This document shows positions 1 through 6,850 of a DNA stretch of 64,000 bases, piece by piece (the first letter of the stretch is position 1; each line of letters opens with the position of its first letter). The stretch is from Flavobacteriaceae bacterium LYZ1037 (GTDB lineage: Bacteria; Bacteroidota; Bacteroidia; Flavobacteriales; Flavobacteriaceae), in NCBI GenBank assembly GCA_003144015.1, contig QFWS01000008.1, forward strand, positions 1 through 64,000, written 5' to 3'. The position numbers and the translations under genes are program-made. A model generated the notes under the pieces. It was given only the letters and a program-made list of their open reading frames with translations, did not search any database and had not been told where the DNA came from.

Positions 1-1
1 T

Positions 2-85
2 GTTAGAAATAAATTAATAGCAAGAGCTTTTGCGGTTGTAAAAAGAGGAACACCCTATGTAGTGCTTCAGCAACATGCAGCATAA
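2..85 (+). CDS. IS110-like transposase, C-terminal end only (cut by window edge)
   Basis: An open frame runs in from the window edge and ends at the TAA at 83-85, giving 27 residues that include RNKLIARAFAVVKRGTPYV. The RNKL(I/L) segment followed by a basic, hydrophobic helix and a GTPY-like turn is typical of the last residues of IS110/IS116/IS902-family DEDD transposases. The catalytic part lies outside the window, so whether the element is intact cannot be judged. It lies just left of a repeat-bounded gene array, which suits an accessory region. The assignment rests on a short tail. Confidence 0.45.
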   Translation, partial: VRNKLIARAFAVVKRGTPYVVLQQHAA

Positions 86-140
86 AATTATTGACTTTTT
101 ATTAGGATTTGATCTTGGAATACGTGTTATGGCTAGTTAA

Positions 141-248
141 GTTGGCTAGCACTAAGTTAGTAAATAGAAAACGAACCAGAGGAAAATCCGTTAGAATTTT
201 CCGAGTACACACAAATTAGCTATTGGTTATACACGTTGTTGTGCATAG
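141..248 (+). repeat. Cassette-boundary direct repeat, copy 1
   Basis: This is the first of two diverged direct copies of an intergenic element (the other is 779-949). Shared blocks, in order, are a GTTGGC/GTGGCG start, AAATAnAAAnCGAA, AAAATCCG, GTTAG, AATTAGCTAT (214-223) and TTATACAC (227-234). The 21 bases from AATTAGCTAT to TTATACAC differ from copy 2 at only three central positions. The minus-strand gene at 227-709 ends inside the element, so its last residues are repeat-encoded. Copy 2 carries roughly 60 extra bases in the middle. Confidence 0.6.
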
Positions 249-709
249 GTTTTTTCAGATAATATTTTTTCCATTTCCACTTCGGGATAGTCTACTCCAT
301 ATATTGATAAAATTACTTTATCCTTAATTTTGTATCCTCTTTTCTTATAAAATTCAAATGCAGATGGAGTAGATGTCAGTTTTAACTTTTTTATGTTATT
401 CCTAAAAGCATATTCTTCTAAATAATCTAATAATTTTGTCCCTATGCCAATTTTTCTAATGGCATAATTTACGTAAAATCCGAGTATGAAATTCTCCTTT
501 AACGCTATAGTTCCAATTAACTGATTGTCCTGAATTGCACAGAATATAACTCTGTCATTCAATTGTTTTTTTATTTCAGGCTGTGTATTATATTTTTTCC
601 AAGCGACTATTTGTTCAGTAGAATAATTATTCGGATTGTTATCCGTTACTTTTTGAATTAGGTTGCTAATTCCATTTATATCTTTATTAACAGCTTTTCA
701 AATTATCAT
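227..709 (-). pseudogene. GNAT-family N-acetyltransferase, nonsense mutation at codon 4
   Basis: Reading from an ATG at 709-707, the frame is M-I-I-stop-K-A-V-N-K-D and then stays open for the rest of a typical 160-codon GNAT. The interrupting TGA (700-698) stands where this family commonly has Arg (MIIRKA-type start), so a single AGA-to-TGA or CGA-to-TGA change is the simplest explanation. The acetyl-CoA motif is recognisable (YAIRKIGIGTKLLDYLEEYA), followed by the usual beta-bulge region and FYKKRGYK. Only a TTG at 562 could start a shortened 111-residue protein, which would lack the first strand and helix of the fold. The C-terminus (AQQRV) is encoded by the flanking repeat. It is probably inactive, though a sequencing error cannot be excluded. 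Confidence 0.7.
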
Positions 710-762
710 TCTTTAGCAACGTATTTTTTTTTACTGTCACATCCTAAAATATGCACCACAAC
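235..762. repeat. Inverted repeat pair bounding the GNAT module
   Basis: The left arm GTTGTTGTGCATA (235-247) and the right arm TATGCACCACAAC (750-762) are inverted copies with 12 of 13 positions matching. The similarity continues outwards: the left arm is followed on the minus strand by GTGTATAAC and the right arm on the plus strand by TGTGTATGATTAG. The pair encloses the whole broken acetyltransferase gene with its 40-base leader. The arm sequence differs from that of the next module. Confidence 0.55.
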
Positions 763-778
763 TTGTTTGTGTATGATT

Positions 779-949
779 AGTGGCGTGATTAGGCACCTAA
801 TTTAGCAAATAAAAACCGAATAGACACGAGCGTAGCGAACTGGCGCAAGCAAAATCCGCGAGACACAAGCACAAAGTGCGAACTGTGCGTTAGCAAATTT
901 TCGTAAGTAGACTAGAATTAGCTATAAATTATACACAGTGTTGGCAATA
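779..949 (+). repeat. Cassette-boundary direct repeat, copy 2
   Basis: This second, longer copy of the element at 141-248 separates the two small minus-strand genes. It holds the same ordered blocks (AAATAAAAACCGAA, AAAATCCG, GTTAG, AATTAGCTAT at 916-925, TTATACAC at 929-936). A more GC-rich insert lies between the second and third blocks, around 822-890, and contains GCGAAC/GCGCAAGC/GCGAGAC-like tracts. The stop codon of the next gene (918-920) lies inside AATTAGC, so this repeat also supplies the C-terminus of its neighbour. Confidence 0.6.
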
Positions 950-1367
950 GTTGTTTTTTCAGATATTTATTCACGAATTTAAGTTCCGATTTATTGTCAA
1001 TTTTGGAATTCGAAAGGCAAACACTTGTCTGTAATTTTCCGTTCTCATCAATTTTTCCGAAAACTAAATACTTTTTGTTTTTTTCGAAGTTATGGTCGCA
1101 ATTAGTTTTCACTTCTGTTTCCTCAATCAGCTTCTTATTCAGTAACAATTTTTTTCCACGATAAATCTTTATACTTTCAAATTTTCCGTTTCCGATATAA
1201 TTCCCGTAAAAAATCATTGTTGCATATTCAAAACTTGCTTCTAATTTTAATTCTTTATGGCTTTTCCCATCAACAGCTGCATAAGTTATGCATTCACACG
1301 CAAAAGAGTTGAATGAAATCAACATCGTTGTTAGAAGTAATATTTTCTTTAGAAACTGGTTTTTCAT
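918..1367 (-). CDS. Small exported NTR/TIMP-like protein
   Basis: This is a 149-residue protein starting at the ATG at 1367 (an upstream TTG at 1379 is less likely because it adds residues before the signal peptide). MKNQFLKKILLLTTMLIS is a clear signal peptide. The mature protein starts near ACECITYA, with a CxC followed later by the pattern NCDHNF, KKYLVFGK and LQTSVCL. Paired N-terminal cysteines, a central YLVFG strand and a late Cys resemble the netrin/TIMP-like (NTR) fold found in several bacterial exported proteins. The last residues (LPTLCIIYS) are encoded by the flanking repeat and are probably not part of the fold. The function is unknown, and the NTR assignment is by pattern only. 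Confidence 0.6.
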   Translation of the reverse strand: MKNQFLKKILLLTTMLISFNSFACECITYAAVDGKSHKELKLEASFEYATMIFYGNYIGNGKFESIKIYRGKKLLLNKKLIEETEVKTNCDHNFEKNKKYLVFGKIDENGKLQTSVCLSNSKIDNKSELKFVNKYLKKQLLPTLCIIYS

Positions 1368-1380
1368 AAATATTGCCAAC
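940..1380. repeat. Inverted repeat pair bounding the NTR-like module
   Basis: The left arm GTTGGCAATA (940-949) and the right arm TATTGCCAAC (1371-1380) are perfect 10-base inverted repeats that enclose this gene exactly. The right arm lies three bases upstream of its ATG. Outside the arms both sides carry related AT-rich sequence: TGTATAATTTATAGC on the minus strand at left, and ATATAAGCTATAAAC on the plus strand at right. The arm sequence is specific to this module; the GNAT module has a different one in the equivalent place. Confidence 0.55.
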
Positions 1381-1557
1381 TTTTTATATAAGCTATAAAC
1401 ATACTCATATCCCTAAAAAATAATAGGTATATAAAACTAATTTATAACTTTTTTTTTTGAATTTTATTAGAGGCTCGTTCAAGAATTCTTAAACCACATT
1501 TTTAATAACTAAAAAAACTACAACCTCACTTCCTTTTATTATTCATTGCATATTCTG

Positions 1558-1565
1558 TACCTTTG
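1558..1565 (+). promoter_or_regulatory. Probable -7 element for uvrA (TACCTTTG)
   Basis: TACCTTTG matches the Bacteroidetes -7 consensus TAnnTTTG. It lies 16 bases before the chosen uvrA ATG, which would leave a leader of only about ten bases. No clean TTG lies at the -33 distance, only a TTTA, so the site is moderately supported. Its position argues against the upstream TTG start at 1546, which would lie inside the promoter. Confidence 0.4.
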
Positions 1566-1581
1566 CAACTTTGCTATTTTT

Positions 1582-4413
1582 ATGAGTTCATTCGAAGAAA
1601 ATATTGAGGTTCAAGGCGCTCGTGTTCACAACCTGAAAAACATAGATGTTACCATTCCAAGAGAAAAACTGGTCGTAATTACTGGTCTTTCTGGTAGTGG
1701 TAAATCGTCTTTAGCATTTGATACCATTTATGCCGAAGGGCAACGTAGATATATAGAAACTTTTTCGGCTTATGCCAGACAGTTTCTAGGCAGTTTGGAA
1801 CGACCGGATGTGGATAAAATAGACGGCCTTTCCCCTGTTATTGCTATCGAGCAAAAAACAACTAGTAAATCGCCTCGTTCAACTGTTGGAACCATTACAG
1901 AAATTTACGATTTTTTAAGACTGCTTTTCGCTCGTGCTAGTGATGCCTATAGCTACAATTCTGGCGAAAAAATGGTTAGTTATAACGACAAACAGATCAA
2001 AGAGCTTATTATCGAAAGCTTTAAGGGCAAACGTATTAATATTCTAGCACCTGTAGTACGATCTCGAAAAGGACATTATAGGGAACTGTTTGAGCAAATA
2101 GCCAAACAAGGTTTTGTAAAAGTAAGAGCTGATGGCGAAATTCTAGACCTTGTAAAAGGCATGAAACTCGACCGATATAAAAATCACGACATCGAAATTG
2201 TGATTGATCGTTTAAAAATAGACAAGACTGTTGATAGCGATAAACGCCTCTCCGAAACCATCAACACTGCCATGTATCATGGCGAAGATGTGCTGATGGT
2301 TTTAGACCAAGACACACAAGAAACCAGATATTTTAGTAGAAATTTAATGTGCCCTAGTTCTGGTATTTCCTATCCCAATCCAGAGCCAAATAACTTTTCA
2401 TTTAACTCGCCTAAAGGGGCTTGCCCTAAATGTAATGGCATTGGTACATTGTATCAGGTTAATGAAAATAAAATTATTCCAGACCCCAAACTATCTATAG
2501 CAGCTGGAGCATTAGCTCCTCATGGTCCCCAAAAAAACTCTTGGATTTTCAAGCAGTTTGAAACGATAGCACAGCGTTTTAATTTTTCTTTAAACGATGC
2601 TTATAAAAGTATTCCTGAAGAAGCTAAACAAATTATTTTATTTGGTGGTAATGAAAAGTTTTCGGTTGAAAGCAAAACACTTGGAGTAACTAGAGACTAC
2701 AAGATTGAATTTGAAGGTGTTGCAAATTTTATAGAAAGTCAGTATACCAATGCAGAAACCACATCTTTAAAACGTTGGGCAAAAGACTATATGGACAAAG
2801 TGACTTGTAGTGAATGCCATGGTTCTCGATTAAGACAGGAGTCTTTATACTTTAAAATAAACGAACAAAATATAGCCGATCTTGCTAATAAAGACGTTGT
2901 TGACTTGGCAGAATGGTTTGACAATTTAGAAAAACATCTATCAGACAAACAAATAAAAATTGCTGAAGAAGTCATCAAAGAAATTAAGACCAGATTGCAG
3001 TTTTTACTGGATGTTGGTTTAGAATATTTGTCTTTAAACAGAAGCTCTAAATCGCTCTCTGGTGGTGAAGCTCAACGAATTCGTCTAGCAACACAGATAG
3101 GTTCTCAATTGGTTGGTGTGCTTTATATTTTAGATGAACCTAGTATTGGACTCCACCAAAGAGATAATGAAAAACTAATAAAATCCTTAGTAGCCTTAAG
3201 GGATATTGGTAACTCTGTCATTGTGGTAGAACACGATAAAGACATGATAGAACACGCCGATTATGTGATAGACATTGGTCCAAAAGCTGGAAAATATGGA
3301 GGTGAAATTATTAGTATTGGTACACCTGCCGAACTAAAAACCCATCACACTCTAACAGCAGATTATTTAAATGGCACCAAACAAATAGAAGTACCAAAAA
3401 AGCGTAGAAAAGGGAATGGAAAATTTATAGAATTAAAAGGCTGTACAGGAAACAATTTAAAAAATGTTTCGGTAAAATTCCCGTTAGGAAAAATGATAGG
3501 TGTGACAGGAGTTTCAGGAAGTGGAAAATCTACTTTAATTAACGAAACTCTCTACCCTATAATGAATGCCCATTATTTTAATGGCGTAAAAGTACCTATG
3601 CCTTATAAAAGTATTAAAGGGTTAGAGCATATAGACAAGGTTATCGACATCAATCAGTCTCCAATTGGAAGAACACCAAGAAGCAATCCAGCCACGTATA
3701 CAGGAACTTTTAGCGAAATACGCAGTCTCTTTGCTAAAATTCCAGAAGCCATGATTCGTGGTTACAAACCTGGGCGTTTTAGCTTTAATGTTAAAGGTGG
3801 ACGTTGTGAAACTTGCCAAGGTGGTGGTTTACGGGTTATTGAAATGAATTTCCTTCCAGATGTCTATGTAGAATGCGAAACTTGTCAAGGCAAACGTTTC
3901 AACCGAGAAACCTTAGAGATTCGTTACAAAGGAAAAAACATTAGTGATGTTTTAAACATGACAATTAATGATGCTGTTCCGTTTTTCGAACACATTCCAA
4001 AAATTCATAAAAAGCTTAAAACCATAAAAGATGTTGGATTAGGTTATATTACCTTAGGACAACAAAGCACCACACTTTCTGGTGGTGAAGCGCAACGTAT
4101 TAAACTGGCTACAGAGTTAAGCAAACGCGACACTGGAAATACGTTTTATATTCTAGACGAACCTACAACTGGATTGCATTTTGAAGATATTCGAGTACTC
4201 ATGATTGTGTTAAATAAACTAGCAGATAAGGGCAATACGGTTTTGATTATTGAGCACAATTTAGATGTTATTAAAATGGTAGACCACATCATCGATATAG
4301 GCTACGAGGGTGGTAAAAATGGTGGCGAAGTAATTGTTGAAGGTAGTCCTGAAGATGTAATAAAACACAAAAAGAGCTATACAGCCCAATTTCTTAAAAA
4401 AGAATTAAAATAG
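1582..4413 (+). CDS. uvrA: Excinuclease ABC subunit A (UvrA)
   Basis: UvrA is the damage-sensing ATPase of nucleotide excision repair, acting as a dimer that loads UvrB. The 943-residue length is normal. Two ABC domains are visible. The first has Walker [10 protein letters not shown] near residue 32, signature [12 protein letters not shown], and Walker [14 protein letters not shown]. The second has [21 protein letters not shown] and [13 protein letters not shown]. The C-terminal zinc module is intact (CETC repeated about 23 residues apart). The first zinc module reads CPSSG where enterobacterial UvrA has CPxCG, so one of four Cys ligands is missing, while the second pair (ACPKC) is present. 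The ATG at 1582 ([10 protein letters not shown]) was chosen because the -7 element overlaps the earlier start. Confidence 0.97.
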   Translation: MSSFEENIEVQGARVHNLKNIDVTIPREKLVVITGLSGSGKSSLAFDTIYAEGQRRYIETFSAYARQFLGSLERPDVDKIDGLSPVIAIEQKTTSKSPRSTVGTITEIYDFLRLLFARASDAYSYNSGEKMVSYNDKQIKELIIESFKGKRINILAPVVRSRKGHYRELFEQIAKQGFVKVRADGEILDLVKGMKLDRYKNHDIEIVIDRLKIDKTVDSDKRLSETINTAMYHGEDVLMVLDQDTQETRYFSRNLMCPSSGISYPNPEPNNFSFNSPKGACPKCNGIGTLYQVNENKIIPDPKLSIAAGALAPHGPQKNSWIFKQFETIAQRFNFSLNDAYKSIPEEAKQIILFGGNEKFSVESKTLGVTRDYKIEFEGVANFIESQYTNAETTSLKRWAKDYMDKVTCSECHGSRLRQESLYFKINEQNIADLANKDVVDLAEWFDNLEKHLSDKQIKIAEEVIKEIKTRLQFLLDVGLEYLSLNRSSKSLSGGEAQRIRLATQIGSQLVGVLYILDEPSIGLHQRDNEKLIKSLVALRDIGNSVIVVEHDKDMIEHADYVIDIGPKAGKYGGEIISIGTPAELKTHHTLTADYLNGTKQIEVPKKRRKGNGKFIELKGCTGNNLKNVSVKFPLGKMIGVTGVSGSGKSTLINETLYPIMNAHYFNGVKVPMPYKSIKGLEHIDKVIDINQSPIGRTPRSNPATYTGTFSEIRSLFAKIPEAMIRGYKPGRFSFNVKGGRCETCQGGGLRVIEMNFLPDVYVECETCQGKRFNRETLEIRYKGKNISDVLNMTINDAVPFFEHIPKIHKKLKTIKDVGLGYITLGQQSTTLSGGEAQRIKLATELSKRDTGNTFYILDEPTTGLHFEDIRVLMIVLNKLADKGNTVLIIEHNLDVIKMVDHIIDIGYEGGKNGGEVIVEGSPEDVIKHKKSYTAQFLKKELK

Positions 4414-4438
4414 AATTTTTCTCGTTTAAATTCATTAA

Positions 4439-4639
<201 letters not shown>

Positions 4640-4672
4640 ATCGAGTCTGTTTATATTCAATATAATACACTT

Positions 4673-4709
4673 GAGACAAATCATTCAGATAGATTTGTCT
4701 CATTTTTTT
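4673..4709 (+). terminator. Rho-independent terminator after the small membrane protein
   Basis: A perfect 10-base stem GAGACAAATC / GATTTGTCTC with a nine-base loop is followed by ATTTTTTTA. It ends the transcript of the 56-residue membrane protein, and possibly read-through from uvrA, before the LOG-family gene. Confidence 0.85.
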
Positions 4710-4867
4710 ATGCTGTTTTCAATTGGCATCTCTTCATTTCAAATTGGTTTTTATAAATCATTTAAAGAAAGCACTTAAAATGTCCTTATTTCTCTTAAAT
4801 TTGCCTTTGGATTTCTATGTAGTAAAAAGAAATTTAATAAATTAAAATATCTGAAAAAAAAATATAA

Positions 4868-5557
4868 ATGAGAGACGAACAACATCATAAACGTTGGAAT
4901 GCCATAAAAACAAACGATTCATGGGCTATTTTTAAAATCATGGGTGAGTTTGTAAATGGTTACGAAAAATTAAGTAAAATTGGACCTTGCGTATCCATTT
5001 TTGGATCTGCAAGAACCAAACCAGATCATAAATACTATAAATTAGCAGAAGAAGTAGCTGCCAAAATTGTAAATCATGGTTATGGTGTGATTACAGGTGG
5101 TGGTCCAGGAATTATGGAAGCTGGAAATAAAGGCGCTCATATTGCAGGTGGAACTTCTGTAGGTTTAAATATTGATTTACCGTTTGAACAACACGATAAT
5201 CCATATATTGATTCTGATAAAAGCTTAGATTTCGACTATTTCTTCGTTCGAAAAGTCATGTTTGTTAAGTACTCACAAGGCTTTGTTGTTATGCCTGGAG
5301 GTTTTGGAACCTTAGACGAATTATTTGAAGCAATTACTCTTATTCAAACTAACAAAATAGAAAAATTCCCTATCATACTGGTAGGAAAAGAATTTTGGGG
5401 TGGATTATTTGAATGGGTAAAAGAAGTTTTGCTAGACAAATTTAATAACGTAAGTGCTAAAGATCTAGATTTAATTCATTTAGTAGATTCTTCAGATGAA
5501 GTTATAGATATATTAGACGATTTTTATAAAGATTACGGTTTGAGTCCAAACTTCTAA
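4868..5557 (+). CDS. LOG-family (TIGR00730) Rossmann-fold nucleotide hydrolase
   Basis: This 229-residue cytosolic protein has the two family motifs: GGGPGIMEAGNKGA near residue 78 and PGGFGTLDELFE near residue 140. A conserved Arg lies in FFVRKVMF. Proteins of this family hydrolyse nucleoside 5'-monophosphates to the base and ribose 5-phosphate; in plants and some bacteria the substrate is a cytokinin ribotide. The PGGxGTxxE motif carries the catalytic Glu, so the enzyme should be active. Older databases call it a lysine decarboxylase, which is wrong. The bacterial substrate here cannot be told from the sequence. Confidence 0.88.
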   Translation: MRDEQHHKRWNAIKTNDSWAIFKIMGEFVNGYEKLSKIGPCVSIFGSARTKPDHKYYKLAEEVAAKIVNHGYGVITGGGPGIMEAGNKGAHIAGGTSVGLNIDLPFEQHDNPYIDSDKSLDFDYFFVRKVMFVKYSQGFVVMPGGFGTLDELFEAITLIQTNKIEKFPIILVGKEFWGGLFEWVKEVLLDKFNNVSAKDLDLIHLVDSSDEVIDILDDFYKDYGLSPNF

Positions 5558-5581
5558 TTCGTTTTTCTCCCAGGAATACAT

Positions 5582-6850
5582 ATGAAAAAGAAAATACAAA
5601 TTGTATCCATGCTTTGCATGTTGATAACGCATAGCCTGTTTTCGCAAGAAAGCTTTAAGGTGATGTTTTACAATTTATTGAATTTCCCTTTAGAATCGAA
5701 TGTTCCAAATAGAATACAACATTTAGATGTTATCTTAAACAATTACCAACCGGATATTTTTGCCGTTTGCGAATTAAATAATGAATCTGGAGCGAATGCC
5801 ATTTTACAAGTGCTACAAGATAAAGTAAGCGAGCAATTTAGAATGCCAACATTCTCTTTAAACACTTCTGATGATGAGATAGGTAACCAAAATGACCTTC
5901 AAAATTTGATTTTCTACAACAGCTCAAAATTTATTTTAGAAAGTCAAGATATCGTTCAAACTATTTATCGCGATTTCAATCATTATAAATTAAAGTTAAA
6001 TTCTATCAATCAAGACAGTAATCCTTTATATTTAGACGTGATTGTTTGTCATTTAAAAGCATCAAATGGTGTAAACAATCAAGCTTTAAGATTAGAAATG
6101 GTTCAAGATTTAACAACATATTTAAATACTTTTCCAGCTAATAGTCAAATTCTATTAGCTGGAGATTTTAACGTTTACACTCATACTGAAGCTGCTTTTC
6201 AGGAATTATTAGACGTTACAAATCATATTGTTTTAGCCGATCCTGCCAACCGAACTGGTAGTTGGCACAACAACACCAACTATATCGATATGTTTACTCA
6301 GTCTACCAGAACACAAACAGGTTTAGGTGGATCCACAGGAGGTTTTGACGATAGATTCGATCTTATATTAACATCATCAAACATGTTGTCAAATTCAAAC
6401 ATCTCTTATGTAACCAATTCATATCAGGCATATGGAAATAATGGCAATATAAACTGTTACAATAATGAAATAAAAGATGAAGCATGTGCAGGAGCAGATT
6501 TTTCGTATAATATTAGAGAAGCTTTATATTATTTTAGCGACCATCTTCCAGTAACATTACAATTAAAAACTAACGAAACCTTATTAAATATTCAACCTAA
6601 TACCCAAGAGAGTCTTCAAATTATTGGCACAAATATGATTGAAAGCATCTTAGAAATAAAAATTAACAATCCATCTTATCACACTAAAAAACTTAACATT
6701 TTTAATACGTTAGGACAAGAAGTAAAATCTGTTCCTGTGGGTTCGTCTAACAAAATAAGTATGGACGTATCCACTCTTAGCAAGGGTATATATTATCTAA
6801 CACTGCCAAACACAAATGTTCAACCTTTAAAATTCGTTAAAACAAATTGA
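5582..6850 (+). CDS. Secreted endonuclease/exonuclease/phosphatase-family protein with T9SS type A tail
   Basis: This is a 422-residue exported enzyme with a signal peptide ending near SLFSQ. The EEP catalytic set is complete: FYNLLNF near residue 30, AVCELNN (metal-binding Glu), LAGDFNVYTH, and FSDHLPVTL near residue 320 (catalytic His). Such proteins cleave phosphodiesters in nucleic acids, sphingolipids or inositol phosphates. The last ~75 residues (LNIFNTLGQEVKSV... LSKGIYYLTL) form a type A sorting domain for the type IX secretion system, so it is probably released or attached at the cell surface. It overlaps the next gene by four bases, which suggests translational coupling. Confidence 0.85.
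   Translation: MKKKIQIVSMLCMLITHSLFSQESFKVMFYNLLNFPLESNVPNRIQHLDVILNNYQPDIFAVCELNNESGANAILQVLQDKVSEQFRMPTFSLNTSDDEIGNQNDLQNLIFYNSSKFILESQDIVQTIYRDFNHYKLKLNSINQDSNPLYLDVIVCHLKASNGVNNQALRLEMVQDLTTYLNTFPANSQILLAGDFNVYTHTEAAFQELLDVTNHIVLADPANRTGSWHNNTNYIDMFTQSTRTQTGLGGSTGGFDDRFDLILTSSNMLSNSNISYVTNSYQAYGNNGNINCYNNEIKDEACAGADFSYNIREALYYFSDHLPVTLQLKTNETLLNIQPNTQESLQIIGTNMIESILEIKINNPSYHTKKLNIFNTLGQEVKSVPVGSSNKISMDVSTLSKGIYYLTLPNTNVQPLKFVKTN

Noticed and set aside
139-1390. Classical integron attC sites
   Set aside because: The inner arms do not fit GTTRRRY/RYYYAAC, and no integrase is present in the window. The structure is described as cassette-like only.
1546-1581. Upstream TTG start for uvrA adding twelve residues
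   Set aside because: The codons overlap the TACCTTTG -7 element, and the added residues (MHILYLCNFAIF) are not typical of UvrA; the ATG at 1582 fits.
4868-5557. Lysine decarboxylase
   Set aside because: The PGGFGTLDE and GGGPGIMEAGN motifs identify the LOG hydrolase family; the decarboxylase name is a historical mistake.
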